A DNA stretch of 64,000 bases. Source: Photobacterium sp. JCM 19050 (GTDB lineage: Bacteria > Pseudomonadota > Gammaproteobacteria > Enterobacterales > Vibrionaceae). A program made the position numbers and the translations under genes. Numbering within the stretch: the stretch's first letter is position 1; every line of letters starts with the position of its first letter. This document shows, piece by piece, positions 19,052 through 28,486 of this stretch. The notes below the pieces were generated by a model, which made no database searches, was not told the DNA's origin, and was given only the letters and a program-made list of their open reading frames with translations. Location of the stretch: contig BAXG01000020.1 of assembly GCA_001310455.1 (NCBI GenBank), positions 25,291-89,290 on the forward strand. Direction: 5' to 3'.

Positions 19052-20002
19052 ATGAAAATAAGATATTTTTCAACTGCATTTTTTTTGTCTCTTTTTTCGC
19101 TTCCATCTCAGGCAGAGGACAATACAACATACAGCACATTTACATATGAAAATATTTCACAAGGAAGTATTGAATACTTTATCGAAGGGAAAAAAGGAAA
19201 AGGAAATAAAGCGAACATCGTAACTGAAGACGGACTTTTTTATAATGATTACTATTTAGCCGTATTTGATGGAGCAACAGATAAATCAGGCGAAAAATAT
19301 GATGGCAGAAAAGGTGGCAGAGTAGCAAGAGATATTATATACAGTGTTTTCGCAAGCCTACCAAAAGGTTTATCACCCGCAGAAGTAGTGCGAGAAATAA
19401 ATACCAGCTATCAGGATTTTTACAAAAAATACCCAAATATTGATTTCAAAAACAATCCGTTGTTCAGACCGACATCGACACTTGTCTGGTACGATCTTAC
19501 CAACAACACTTTGGCGAGCATCGGAGATTCAAAAGCACGTATTGATGGAAAGCAATACGGGGAAACAGAAAAGCTTGTAGACGTGTTAAACAGTGAACTT
19601 CGTTCATTTACCCTCAAGACACTTGGCCTGAGTGAAGATGAAATAAAAAACAAAGATTGGGGAAGAGAGTACATTCTTCCTTTGCTGAAAAAGCAATATG
19701 ATTTCCAAAACAATATTGACGCTCCTGAATTATTCCAATACTGGGCAATAGATGGATTTGATGTGCCTGAAGACAAAATCAACGTTTGGCATTTTTCATA
19801 TTTACCAAATCTTATTGAACTTAGTTCTGACGGATACTTTTATCCAAAAGATAGTAGCATTGAATCCTATGAAGAATTGTTGTTTTCTGTCATTAAAAGT
19901 GATCCATTGATGATGAACGAACACAAGTCGACGAAAGGAATCAAGGATGGGTATGTGAGCTTTGATGACCGAGCAGTATTAATTTTCAGAAAAGCAAAAT
20001 AG
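19052..20002 (+). CDS. Exported PP2C-like (PPM family) protein, function unknown
   Basis: A 316-residue protein with a signal peptide (MKIRYFSTAFFLSLFSLPSQ, cleavage after QA) and an AAGGAT site. The mature part carries the ordered PPM phosphatase motifs: TEDG (about 51), LAVFDGATDKSG (about 65, standing for VFDGHGG), GGRVARDII, STLVWYDLTNNTLASIGDSK (about 141-160), ELSSDGYF (about 255) and SFDDRAVLIF (about 305). The metal-binding acidic residues of motifs 2, 8 and 11 thus appear kept. PPM phosphatases are normally cytoplasmic, so a periplasmic or secreted one is unusual. The gene is clearly richer in A+T than its neighbours and stands alone, which hints at horizontal acquisition. The substrate is unknown; it could also be a catalytically altered homologue. 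Confidence 0.65.
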   Translation: MKIRYFSTAFFLSLFSLPSQAEDNTTYSTFTYENISQGSIEYFIEGKKGKGNKANIVTEDGLFYNDYYLAVFDGATDKSGEKYDGRKGGRVARDIIYSVFASLPKGLSPAEVVREINTSYQDFYKKYPNIDFKNNPLFRPTSTLVWYDLTNNTLASIGDSKARIDGKQYGETEKLVDVLNSELRSFTLKTLGLSEDEIKNKDWGREYILPLLKKQYDFQNNIDAPELFQYWAIDGFDVPEDKINVWHFSYLPNLIELSSDGYFYPKDSSIESYEELLFSVIKSDPLMMNEHKSTKGIKDGYVSFDDRAVLIFRKAK

Positions 20003-20251
20003 TTACCTCCCGAAAGAATGCTTTTTATTGGCCCTTCACTGAACGTTTTTGTATATTTTTCATCTTGCAGTCAGTAAGGGCCTGCTAAGCTCACATCAGC
20101 TTAGCGCAAGTCTCGCTTATGTTGGATACTAGCTAAAGTTCCGCCTGTTGTAAGTCGAAATAAGCAATTTTATCCAAGCGAAGCGGATGTCGGCTCGCCT
20201 ACACTGTTTTCTGAGACCTGTCTGAGCATTGTAGAAAAACGGTAAAGGGCG

Positions 20252-21078
20252 ATGAAACAGGACAACCAATTCCAGTTCGTAAAAAACCGCCAGTTGGAAA
20301 ACGTCACTGCGTTACAGGCGCAGATGAATGACTTCAGTTATGGCAAACATGCCCATGAGGAGTATTCCTTTGGTGTCACCCTTGCCGGAAGACAGGATTT
20401 TTTCGCCAGCGGCGCGTTTCATCGAAGCACACCAGGCAACATTATCGTATTTAACCCCGGTGAGGTGCATGACGGCCACGCCGGCACCGCCGATACCCTC
20501 CACTACCGCATGCTCTATATTCACCCGGCTCAGCTAGAACCTATGCTTGAAAGTGCCGGGGTCCGGCAAAGCAGAGATTTTCGGATCTCAGATAATTTAA
20601 TTAAGGATTCGACTTCAGGACACATTCTCACCCTGACCCGGATGACGGAAGATCAAAGTAGCGACAAACTGGCCCACGAAAGTACGCTCTTCCAACTGGC
20701 AGAGCGCATTGCGCAGCTTTATGGTAGGTATGAACAAAACCCGGTAAACAGCCGCCCGGATCGCCTTCTTAAGCAAAGCCGGGAGTTCATCCACGCCAAT
20801 CTGACAAAAAACCTCTCGCTGGATGATCTGTCCCGTGAAACCGGAATATCGAAATACCACTTCCTTCGCCTTTTCCGCCAGCAGTTTGGCATCACACCGC
20901 ACCAATATATCCTCAACTGCCGGATAAACCGGGCCAAGGAGGCTCTGGAAAACGGAGCAGACATTGATGATGTGGCATTCGATTACGGATTTTCCGACCT
21001 CAGCCATTTCAACCGGCGCTTCAAGCCATTTATGGCATGACACCCAAACAGTACCAGCAACTGTTTCTCAACGCCTAA
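20252..21078 (+). pseudogene. AraC-family transcriptional regulator, frameshifted near the 3' end
   Basis: A regulator of about 275 residues. It has an N-terminal cupin-like effector domain (KHAHEEYSFGVTLAGRQDFF, STPGNIIVFNPGEVHDG) and a C-terminal double helix-turn-helix (LSLDDLSRETGISKYHFLRL, FGITPHQYILNCRINRAKE, DVAFDYGFSDLSHFNRRF). The frame ends at 21040, but one T missing from a TTTT run at about 21030 explains this; the repaired end reads KPFYGMTPKQYQQLFLNA, stop at 21076-21078. The ATG at 20252 follows AAAGGG. It sits 29 bp upstream of a LysE-type exporter, a common pairing in which the regulator controls the exporter. Confidence 0.88.
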
Positions 21079-21107
21079 CCCACCCTAAAACCCAAAGAGC
21101 ACTCTCT

Positions 21108-21701
21108 ATGGTTGAGATATTCGCGTATGCCTTTGGCATTATGTATACCCCCGGCCCTGTCAACCTGCTTAGTCTTGGTGCAGGTTTCTCCCATCCCTAC
21201 CGGGTATTGTTCCCTTTTTGTGCCGGTGTTGGTATGGCGATGTTGTTTCTTTTCCTGCTGTTTGGCTTCGGCGGAGCCTTGCTCATACCCGAAAGCCTCC
21301 GCCCGTTTATCAGCCTGGTTGGTGCAGTGTTTATCATCTACCTGGCGGTTAAAATTTTTCGCTCCACCGTTAAAACCGACACCCTTCGTCAAACCGACTT
21401 GCCCGGTTTCAAGTTCGGCTTTTTTATGCAACTGCTGAACCCCAAAGCCCCCATTGCCATCCTGCCTATCACTACGGTGCAGTTTCCCGCGGCAGGCATT
21501 GACGGCGTGATGATTCTGGTGTGGTCAGTCTCTCTGGCGATCCTAGCGTTTGGCGCGCCGTCCAGTTATGTGTTGCTTGGAACCCGTCTTGGCAGCCTTG
21601 TCCACAACCCTCATTTTTTCCGGGCACTTAATATCAGTCTCTCCCTGATGCTTCTGGCTGTTGCGGCAGATATTCTCTGGCAGCAGGTTGGGTTGATTTA
21701 G
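21108..21701 (+). CDS. LysE/RhtB-family exporter
   Basis: A 197-residue inner-membrane protein with about six hydrophobic segments. The start MVEIFAYAFGIMYTPGPVNL at 21108 gives the family-typical TPGPVN motif at residues 14-19; the open frame reaches back to 20964 inside araC, but that part is a shadow. GFKFGFFMQLLNPKAPIAIL is the second family signature. LysE/RhtB proteins export amino acids such as lysine, homoserine or threonine; the substrate is not identifiable. Downstream of and probably controlled by the AraC-type regulator. The AraC start and the later genes suggest a small amino-acid stress unit. Confidence 0.85.
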   Translation: MVEIFAYAFGIMYTPGPVNLLSLGAGFSHPYRVLFPFCAGVGMAMLFLFLLFGFGGALLIPESLRPFISLVGAVFIIYLAVKIFRSTVKTDTLRQTDLPGFKFGFFMQLLNPKAPIAILPITTVQFPAAGIDGVMILVWSVSLAILAFGAPSSYVLLGTRLGSLVHNPHFFRALNISLSLMLLAVAADILWQQVGLI

Positions 21702-21773
21702 CATTGCGTTTTGCCGCCATGAATGCTGTATTTGGGGAAAGGACCTTTTACAGATTCAGGCAGAACACAACAG

Positions 21774-22667
21774 ATGAGCATTACCATACTGGACGGCGGC
21801 ATGGGACGGGAGCTCCAAAGAATGGGAGCCCCGTTCCGGCAACCGGAATGGAGCGCAGAAGCGCTGATTGAAGCACCGGATACAGTCAAAAAAGCCCACC
21901 AGCATTTTCTTGAAGCCGGAAGCGGCGTGATTACGGTAAACAGTTACGCCTGTGTCCCTTTTCACCTGGGTGAAGAACGGTTTCGGGATTGGGGGGATTC
22001 GCTTATCCATCTGGCAGCAGACATTGCCCGCCAGTCTGCAGATGAATACGGCCCGGCCAGTGTCGCCGGTTGTATTCCGCCTCCACTTGGCAGTTACAAG
22101 CCGGAGCTGTTTAACCGGGAAACAGCATTGCCGATTTTGTCCAAGCTGGTTAAGAACCAGGCCCCGTTTGTTGATCTCTGGCTGGCAGAAACCATCAGCT
22201 CCATTGCTGAAATACAGGCCATCGCTGAGGTTTTGGACGCCTCTACCCTGCCAAGATGGTTTGCATTTTCACTCACAGATCATATTGAAAAGCGACGTGG
22301 CATGCCGACGTTACGGTCGGGGGAGCCGGTTGACAAGGCTGTAGAAGCGGCGCTTGAAGCCGGTGCAGATGCCGTTTTGTTCAACTGCTCGGTCCCCGAA
22401 GTGATGTTACCCGCGCTGGAAACCGCGGCAAAAATACTTGCGGCGCAAAACAGCAACGTCCAGCTGGGCGCTTACGCCAACGCATTTCTTCCCATTCAGC
22501 CGGGGCACAGCGCCAACCTTGCATTGCAGGAAACCCGGGAAATCACTTCAAAAGAGTATCTCGACTTTGCCCGCCAGTGGTGCGCCGCCGGAGCAACCAT
22601 TGTCGGCGGATGTTGCGGTATCACTCCGGCACACATCAAGGCGCTGGACGAATTAAACAACGGCTAA
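21774..22667 (+). CDS. mmuM: Homocysteine S-methyltransferase family protein
   Basis: About 297 residues. The zinc-dependent enzyme moves a methyl group from S-methylmethionine or S-adenosylmethionine to homocysteine. It begins MSITILDGGMGRELQRMGAP, where the DGGMGREL motif is typical; an in-frame upstream ATG at 21723 would add 17 residues but has no better ribosome site. VNSYACVPFHLG, LFNCSVPEVM and VGGCCGITPAHI supply the three zinc-ligand cysteines (one in NCS, two in GGCC). The frame is intact. It follows the exporter gene by 72 bp. Specificity for S-methylmethionine is inferred from family resemblance. Confidence 0.85.
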   Translation: MSITILDGGMGRELQRMGAPFRQPEWSAEALIEAPDTVKKAHQHFLEAGSGVITVNSYACVPFHLGEERFRDWGDSLIHLAADIARQSADEYGPASVAGCIPPPLGSYKPELFNRETALPILSKLVKNQAPFVDLWLAETISSIAEIQAIAEVLDASTLPRWFAFSLTDHIEKRRGMPTLRSGEPVDKAVEAALEAGADAVLFNCSVPEVMLPALETAAKILAAQNSNVQLGAYANAFLPIQPGHSANLALQETREITSKEYLDFARQWCAAGATIVGGCCGITPAHIKALDELNNG

Positions 22668-22694
22668 AAACAACCACAGGATGTGTAAAGAAAT

Positions 22695-23125
22695 ATGCAG
22701 GACTACCGCATAACGACAGATCTGAATGAAATGGACTTCGAGGTCATCCACGGCTTTCTGTCAGAGAGTTACTGGTCGGCCGGGATACCGAAAGCAACCC
22801 TTCGCAAAGGGCTGGATAACTCCTTGTGCTTCGGCATTCTGGACGGTCAAAACCGGTTGGCCGGCTTCGCCCGCATGGTGACGGATAAGGCGACCTTTGC
22901 TTATCTCGCCGATGTGTTTGTCGTTGAGGCACACAGGGGGAAAGGGTTGAGTAAATGGTTGGTATCAACCATCCAGCACACCCAGACCTACAAGGGTTGC
23001 GGCGCATCATGCTGGCAACGCGAGATGCACATGGTCTGTATAACCAATTTGGCTTTGAACCTGTTACCCAGCCCGAAATATTAATGCAGATTTGGCAGCC
23101 AACTATTTACCAAACTAAGGACTAG
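22695..23125 (+). pseudogene. GNAT-family N-acetyltransferase, frameshifted
   Basis: A small acetyltransferase, about 143 residues when repaired. MQDYRITTDLNEMDFEVIHG, FLSESYWSAGIPKATLRKGL and AYLADVFVVEAHRGKGLSKW (the acetyl-CoA binding loop) match the GNAT fold. One G is missing in CAGGCAC at about 22976; the next frame then gives PDLQGLRRIMLATRDAHGLY and FGFEPVTQPEILMQI, the usual GNAT end, with stop at 23123-23125. It lies 27 bp after mmuM and may be its operon partner. The substrate is unknown. Confidence 0.82.
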
Positions 23126-23135
23126 GTGCTTGTCG

Positions 23136-23161
23136 CGGGTGTGTTTAGGTTCACACACCCG
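23136..23161 (+). terminator. Hairpin after the GNAT gene
   Basis: 9-bp stem CGGGTGTGT / ACACACCCG with an 8-base loop, 10 bp after the GNAT stop. T tract weak; a likely transcript end. Confidence 0.5.
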
Positions 23162-23456
23162 TTATCCCGAGTGTAACAACTCACTAAAGCGACCGTTTCA
23201 CTAAAGCGGTTACTCACGTCAACATGCAGCAACACCAATCAGGTAAATCAACGCAATTTCATACCGTTATTGGCAGCATGGTAATAACGGCATTTGGATA
23301 GACCCATAATTTATTACCCGCAATAAAAACGTTTTTTCCCAGCTATTTAATCTCCCTGTTTAAAACAAAATAACATCAATGTAACCGGTACAATCTGGTC
23401 GCCTTTCACCCACTGCATAATTGCTCAAAGTATTGAGCTTTATTAAGGGAACAAAC

Positions 23457-23480
23457 ATGGGTTTTCCTTCAGAGATATGA
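23457..23480 (+). CDS. Possible 7-codon leader ORF
   Basis: ATG at 23457 preceded by AAGGGA; it encodes MGFPSEI and its TGA lies inside the 5' arm of the hairpin at 23478-23506. The arrangement (tiny ORF running into a terminator-like hairpin) is that of a leader, but the ORF is so short that chance is a serious alternative. Confidence 0.25.
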   Translation: MGFPSEI

Positions 23481-23506
23481 AACCAATCTTTTCATTTTTG
23501 GTTTCA
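23478..23506 (+). terminator. Terminator-like hairpin in the ure upstream region
   Basis: 9-bp stem TGAAACCAA / TTGGTTTCA with an 11-base loop, followed after five bases by AATTTTTTATTTT. No gene ends just upstream except the 7-codon ORF, so it may be an attenuator. Confidence 0.45.
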
Positions 23507-23565
23507 AGTTAATTTTTTATTTTAAATTTCATATAGATAAATCCACCCATAAAGGAGTATTTAAC

Positions 23566-23637
23566 ATGCAACTATTCGTTATTCAGGATCGAACAACCCT
23601 GATGGGGTACCAAATTCCGTCAACATATGTATTTTAG
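23566..23637 (+). CDS. Possible small ORF, 23 codons
   Basis: ATG at 23566 with an excellent AAAGGAG site at 23551-23557. The peptide is MQLFVIQDRTTLMGYQIPST followed by YVF. It has no membrane segment or recognised family. It lies 60 bp after the terminator-like hairpin and just before the inverted-repeat element, about 400 bp upstream of ureD. Supported only by the ribosome site. Confidence 0.3.
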   Translation: MQLFVIQDRTTLMGYQIPSTYVF

Positions 23638-23647
23638 AAAAAGAGTT

Positions 23648-23700
23648 TATACCCATACCACCTCTCGCTGAAAACTGCATCTTGAGGTGGCTTGGGTATA
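23648..23700. repeat. Interspersed inverted-repeat element (TATACCCA...TGGGTATA)
   Basis: 53 bp with imperfect terminal inverted repeats of 17 bp (15 of 17 matching): it begins TATACCCATACCACCTC and ends with the complement-type GAGGTGGCTTGGGTATA. The right end, read in reverse complement, matches the sequence starting at 63895 in 22 of 24 positions, so this is a repeat family and not a chance hairpin. Resembles a small non-autonomous element or a REP-like hairpin. Confidence 0.7.
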
Positions 23701-24032
23701 ATGTCCTTTGACACTATTTTTTGCATATTTCTGTACGACGACCTTATACCAGACGGATGCATTACCTTTCAGCGTAATCTCCTATCCGGTAACCATTTCA
23801 AGACTATGTTTATTTTGTATACACAATACAGTATTTGCTGGCTCAGAGCCGTTGCGCTTGCCAACGATGTACTGTTCCCACCTGCAACAGCCCTGGCTGA
23901 TATCCTCGGTCTCCCTTTTTGGGGACAACTCAACATCGCCTGTTTCTCAGGCACATCACAATTCGAATCTGACTGATAGCCGCGTTTTGCACTGCAAAGG
24001 TTGATTCCTAACCATTCAAACGGCTGACAGAT
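23701..24032. other. Region upstream of ureD without a convincing gene
   Basis: About 330 bp between the repeat element and ureD. A 92-codon frame from 23701 has no ribosome site and no recognisable features, so I treat it as chance. The region should contain the urease promoter unless that lies upstream of 23566. No UreR-type regulator gene is present. Confidence 0.4.
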
Positions 24033-24913
24033 ATGAAAACGCAAACTCAGGCGTTTATTGCCTCTTTGGTATCTGGCCCCGAGCAAGACGCCAACGGCTG
24101 GCAAGCCGAACTTAAACTTCAATACGGAATTCACCGGGGAAAAACCCGGCTGATCAAACGGGAACAACGTGGGCCACTGACGGTACAGCGGACATATTTC
24201 CCGGAAGGACAGATATGTCACACCTATCTCCTCCACCCGCCCGGTGGTGTTGTAGGCGGTGACGAACTGACATTTGATGTGACAGCAACAAACGGTGGCC
24301 ATGCCCTGCTCACCACGCCGGGAGCGACCAAGTTTTACCGCAGTAATGGAAAAACCAGCACGCAACGCGTGCGTCTGAGTGTCAGTGAAGACAGCACTCT
24401 GGAATGGTTGCCGATGGAGAACATTTTCTTCCCGGGTGCCAATGCCCGGCTGGTAACCGACATTCAGTTGCACGGTAATGCCCGCCTGGTCTTCTGGGAT
24501 ATCCAGTGCTTGGCAGACCGGCTCTGGGTGAAACTTTTGATACTGGGGAACTGCGCGGACACAGTTTTATCCGAAAAGACGGCAGGCTGCTACTGACTGA
24601 AAATCTCCATTTTTCAGCAACTTCCGCCTTCCCTGGTGCTGCGGTTATGCGCGGGTATCCGATGAGCGCCACCATGTACATCACACCGGCAGACGATGCG
24701 CTGGAGCAACAAATAAAAGACCTGCTGGTAAACAACCACCCACAGCAAGACCGCACGCTGTTTGGTGTCACCCGGATTGACGATCTTCTGGCTGTACGGG
24801 CACTTGGCTACCAGACAGAAGCGATTATGCGGGGTTTGGTGAAAGGCTGGCAGCAAACGCGGCAGCACTGGTACGGATCTCGGCCGGAGCAACCCCGGAT
24901 TTGGACAACCTGA
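24033..24913 (+). pseudogene. ureD: Urease accessory protein UreD, frameshifted
   Basis: Scaffold protein (about 293 residues) that binds apo-urease and, with UreF and UreG, delivers nickel. [33 protein letters not shown] and [19 protein letters not shown] are family hallmarks, followed by [13 protein letters not shown] and [18 protein letters not shown]. The first frame breaks in GGGC at about 24513 (one G lost). The next frame continues [20 protein letters not shown] and ends at 24913 with PRIWTT, the usual type of UreD end. First gene of ureDABCEFG. Confidence 0.92.
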
Positions 24914-24955
24914 TCCGGCTTAGCCACTTCACCTAACCCGAACTGAGGAAGAACA

Positions 24956-25257
24956 ATGAAACTCACACCCAGAGAAAAAGACAAGCTGCTGCTTTTCACC
25001 GCAGGCTGGTTGCAGAACGCCGCCTTCAACGCGGTATCAAATTAAATATTCCAGAAGCGGAAGCTTTCATCTGCTGCGCCATTATGGAGGGGGCACGCGA
25101 AGGTAAAACCGTGGCTGAACTGGTGAACTATTCGCGCACACTGTTGACCGCAGACCAGGTAATGGAAGGAGTGCCAGAGATGCTCCACACCGTACAGGTC
25201 GAATGTACATTCCCGGATGGCACCAAATTGGTGTCTGTGCACGAACCCATTCTTTGA
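24956..25257 (+). pseudogene. ureA: Urease gamma subunit, frameshifted
   Basis: A subunit of 100 residues when repaired. It starts [17 protein letters not shown] with GAGGAA upstream. After TAG the frame fails because GGCCTG has become GGCTG at about 25006; the correct continuation is [55 protein letters not shown] and [11 protein letters not shown], stop at 25255-25257. Both length and sequence are typical, so this is almost surely an artefact in an otherwise normal gene. UreA forms the (UreABC)3 core with the beta and alpha subunits. Confidence 0.92.
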
Positions 25258-25267
25258 GGAGCAAGCC

Positions 25268-25584
25268 ATGATTCCCGGAGAAATACTGGTCAATGACCAA
25301 CTGGGCGCCATTGAACTTAACCAGGGCTATGAAAGCCGTTCAATTCCTGTTGCAAACCTTGGTGACCGCCCGATACAAGTCGGTTCTCACTACCACTCTA
25401 CGAAGTTAATGAAGAGCTGTCATTTAATCGTGAGCAGGCATACGGATATCGCCTCAACATCCCGGCAGGAATGGCAATCCGGTTTGAACCGGGGCAGAGC
25501 CGCACTGTGGATCTGGTTGCCATTTCGGGCAATCGCCGCGTCTTTGGTTTCAGCGGAAAAGTCATGGGTGATCTGGAGAAATAA
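25268..25584 (+). pseudogene. ureB: Urease beta subunit, frameshifted
   Basis: A subunit of about 105 residues when repaired. It starts [20 protein letters not shown] at 25268 (GAGGAG upstream). [15 protein letters not shown] is the family core; one T is missing in CACTTC at about 25396, after which [20 protein letters not shown] and [19 protein letters not shown] run to a TAA at 25582-25584, two bases before ureC. It lies 10 bp after ureA. Confidence 0.92.
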
Positions 25585-25586
25585 CA

Positions 25587-27290
25587 ATGACCACAATCTC
25601 AAGAAAAACGTATGCCGAAATGTACGGCCCAACCGTCGGTGACCGGGTTCGCCTTGCTGACACAGACCTGATGCTGGAAGTTGAAAAAGACTTCACCCGC
25701 TATGGTGAAGAGGTCAAATTCGGTGGCGGCAAAGTTATCCGTGATGGCATGGGTCAGAGCCAGGCAGTGGCAAAAGACTGTGTTGATGCAGTAATCACCA
25801 ACGCCCTTATTCTCGATCACTGGGGCATCGTCAAAGCTGATATCGGCATCAAAGACGGCCGCATTGCCGGTATAGGCAAAGCCGGTAACCCGGACACACA
25901 ACCCGACGTGGATATCGTTATCGGTGCAGCAACCGAGGCCATTGCCGGTGAAGGCCGCATTGTGACCGCCGGTGGTATTGATACCCATGTTCACTTCGTT
26001 TGCCCGCAGCAGGCAGCCGATGCACTGTGCAACGGTGTCACCACACTGATCGGCGGCGGAACCGGTCCGGTTGATGGTTCGACAGCAACAACCATCACAC
26101 CGGGGATCTGGAACATGCACCGTATGTTACAGGCCGTAGATGAACTCCCGATTAACGTTGGCCTTTTGGGCAAAGGCAATGTCAGCCTGCCGGAAGCCGT
26201 TCGTGAGCAGGTCTATGCCGGCGCTATTGGCCTCAAATTGCATGAAGACTGGGGCGCGACACCGGCGGCCATCAACAACTGCCTGAATGTTGCTGATGAG
26301 CTGGATGTGCAGGTTGCCATTCACTCCGACACCCTGAATGAAGGCGGCTTTTTTGAATCAACCAAAGACGCCATCGGTGACCGGGTGATTCACGTTTACC
26401 ACACAGAAGGCGCAGGTGGCGGTCACGCACCGGATGTTATTCGCATGGTCGGAGAGCCAAACATTCTCCCTGCTTCCACCAACCCAACCATGCCCTACAC
26501 GGTGAACACCGTTGATGAGCACCTGGATATGCTGATGGTCTGCCACCATCTGGACCCATCCATCCCGGAAGATGTGGCCTTTGCTGAATCCCGCATCCGC
26601 TGTGAAACCATAGCAGCAGAAGACATCCTGCATGATCTGGGCGCAATCTCTATCATGAGCTCCGACTCCCAGGCGATGGGCCGGGTGGGTGAAGTGGTTA
26701 CCCGTACCTGGCAGTGCGCCCACAAAATGAAGGTGCAACGTGGCCCGCTAAAATGTGACAGCGACTACTCCGACAACGAACGCCTCAAGCGTTATGTCGC
26801 CAAGTACACCATTAACCCGGCTATTGCTCACGGTATCAGCCACGAAGTGGGTTCCATTGAAAAGGGCAAGCTGGCGGATCTGGTGCTTTGGGATTACGCC
26901 TATTTTGGTATGAAACCGGCGCTTATCATGAAAGGTGGCATGGTTGCCTGGGCCCCAATGGGAGACATCAATGGAGCCATCCCAACCCCGCAACCGGTTC
27001 ACTTCCGTCCGATGTATGCCGCGATGGGTAAAGCGCGTGCTGCTACGTCCATGACCTTTCTGCCAACGGTGGCGATTGAAGCCGGTATCCCTGAAAAACT
27101 GGGCCTTCAACGCCTTATCGGTGAGGTAAAAGGCTGCCGGAATGTGCAAAAGAAAGACATGGTACGCAACGACTACACACCGGAAATTGAACTCGACAGC
27201 CAGACCTATGAGGTGAAGGCCGACGGGGAGCCACTGGTCTGCGAGCCGATGGCAGAACTGCCGATGACCCAACGTTACTACCTGTTCTGA
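25587..27290 (+). CDS. ureC: Urease alpha subunit (catalytic)
   Basis: A 567-residue nickel amidohydrolase that hydrolyses urea to ammonia and carbamate. It starts [20 protein letters not shown]. All active-site motifs are present: [14 protein letters not shown] with the HxH nickel ligands, [16 protein letters not shown] with the lysine that becomes carbamylated, [35 protein letters not shown] with the flap cysteine position altered to CHH context as in the family, and [14 protein letters not shown] with the aspartate ligand. Length is exactly typical and this is the only large ure gene without a frameshift. Two bases after ureB. Confidence 0.97.
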   Translation: MTTISRKTYAEMYGPTVGDRVRLADTDLMLEVEKDFTRYGEEVKFGGGKVIRDGMGQSQAVAKDCVDAVITNALILDHWGIVKADIGIKDGRIAGIGKAGNPDTQPDVDIVIGAATEAIAGEGRIVTAGGIDTHVHFVCPQQAADALCNGVTTLIGGGTGPVDGSTATTITPGIWNMHRMLQAVDELPINVGLLGKGNVSLPEAVREQVYAGAIGLKLHEDWGATPAAINNCLNVADELDVQVAIHSDTLNEGGFFESTKDAIGDRVIHVYHTEGAGGGHAPDVIRMVGEPNILPASTNPTMPYTVNTVDEHLDMLMVCHHLDPSIPEDVAFAESRIRCETIAAEDILHDLGAISIMSSDSQAMGRVGEVVTRTWQCAHKMKVQRGPLKCDSDYSDNERLKRYVAKYTINPAIAHGISHEVGSIEKGKLADLVLWDYAYFGMKPALIMKGGMVAWAPMGDINGAIPTPQPVHFRPMYAAMGKARAATSMTFLPTVAIEAGIPEKLGLQRLIGEVKGCRNVQKKDMVRNDYTPEIELDSQTYEVKADGEPLVCEPMAELPMTQRYYLF

Positions 27291-27297
27291 GACAACC

Positions 27298-27798
27298 ATG
27301 ATCAAGTTAACCCAAATACTCCCGCGAAAGGCCATGCTGATGCGCAGGTAAGGCTGACCATGTCTGACCGTACCAAAAGCCGCCTGAAAATCACGCTCTC
27401 TGATGGCCGACAGGCAGGGTTATTCCTGCCCCGGGGCCAGTTGCTTGAGCACGGAACCCTGCTGTCTGCAGACGATGGGTGATCGTTGAGGTGATCGCGG
27501 CGGATGAAACCGTCTCTACGGTACGCAGCATGATGCTGTGCTGCTTGCCCGGGCCTGCTACCACCTCGGCAACCGCCATGTTCCTCTTCAGGTAGAGGCC
27601 GGTTGGTGCAGATACCTTCATGACCATGTGCTGGATGATATGGTCCGGGGCCTCGGCCTTTCTGTTGAAACCGAAACGGCACCATTCCAGCCGGAGCCCG
27701 GTGCATACGGTGGCAGCAGTGGTGGTCATACTCACGGTCATCACCACGCACAAACGCACAGTCATGAACACAGCCACGACAGCGACAGCCATGACTGA
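27298..27798 (+). pseudogene. ureE: Urease accessory metallochaperone UreE, three frameshifts
   Basis: A nickel-binding chaperone, about 167 residues when repaired. It starts MIKLTQILPRK at 27298. Breaks: C lost in GCCCAT at about 27333; G lost in GGGG at about 27479; one base lost in CAGC-ATGAT at about 27532. Between them the family sequence reads [55 protein letters not shown], then [18 protein letters not shown] and [16 protein letters not shown]. It ends in a histidine-rich tail ([20 protein letters not shown] and more) typical of nickel-storing UreE. Overlaps ureF by 8 bp. Confidence 0.9.
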
Positions 27799-28477
27799 AT
27801 CCCGGCTATCCCTGAAGGCCCAGTTGAAACTCTATCAACTGGTCAGCCCCTCCTTGCCGGTAGGTGGTTTCACCTACTCGCAGGGACTGGAGTGGGCCAT
27901 TGAAAAGGGGTGGGTATCAGACAGCGCCAGTCTGGGAGAATGGCTGGAAAGCCTGTTGTTCGCCTCCCAGGCTGGCCTCGAAATCCCGGTGCTGCTGCGC
28001 GTGTACCATGCTCTCAGTGACGGCGATTATTCACTGGCAGGTTTTTGGTGCGATTTTCTGGTTGCAAGCCGGGAAACCCGGGAGCTCCGGTATGAAGAAC
28101 AACAGCGAGGTATCGCCTATGCCCGGTTGCTTCCGGGGCTGGGTCTTCCACTCTCAGAACCCGAGCACGAATTGGTATCCCGCACGCAGGTCGCGGCTTT
28201 TGCACTGGCCATGCAGCGTTGGAACCTGCCTGTTGAAGATGCCCTTAATGCCTATCTCTGGTGTTGGCTGGAAAACGCCGTTATGACAGGCATCAAGCTG
28301 ATTCCTCTTGGTCAGACAGATGGCCAGAATCTGCTCATGAAACTGGCAACACGCATCCCTGATGCACTGGACATGGCCCGACAGATCGAAGATTTCACTA
28401 TCGGCAGTTTTGCGCCTTCACAGGTAATGGCCAGTTGCCGTCACGAGAACCAATACACCCGTTTATACCGCTCATAA
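27791..28477 (+). CDS. ureF: Urease accessory protein UreF
   Basis: A 228-residue protein that binds UreD and regulates the UreG GTPase during nickel insertion. The start [20 protein letters not shown] at 27791 overlaps the end of ureE (ATGACTGA), a coupled arrangement; the frame open from 27620 is a shadow over ure[21 protein letters not shown] is the strong UreF signature, with [34 protein letters not shown] and [16 protein letters not shown] at the C terminus, where the conserved tail contacts UreG. Frame and length normal. Confidence 0.95.
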   Translation: MTESRLSLKAQLKLYQLVSPSLPVGGFTYSQGLEWAIEKGWVSDSASLGEWLESLLFASQAGLEIPVLLRVYHALSDGDYSLAGFWCDFLVASRETRELRYEEQQRGIAYARLLPGLGLPLSEPEHELVSRTQVAAFALAMQRWNLPVEDALNAYLWCWLENAVMTGIKLIPLGQTDGQNLLMKLATRIPDALDMARQIEDFTIGSFAPSQVMASCRHENQYTRLYRS

Positions 28478-28486
28478 GGTCTAAAT

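Noticed and set aside
20003..20251. Possible terminator GGCCCTT ... AAGGGCC downstream of the PP2C-like gene
   Set aside because: The arms are more than 40 bases apart and no T tract follows the 3' arm.
23701..23976. 92-codon frame upstream of ureD
   Set aside because: No ribosome site, odd composition, no recognisable motif; overlaps the end of the repeat element.
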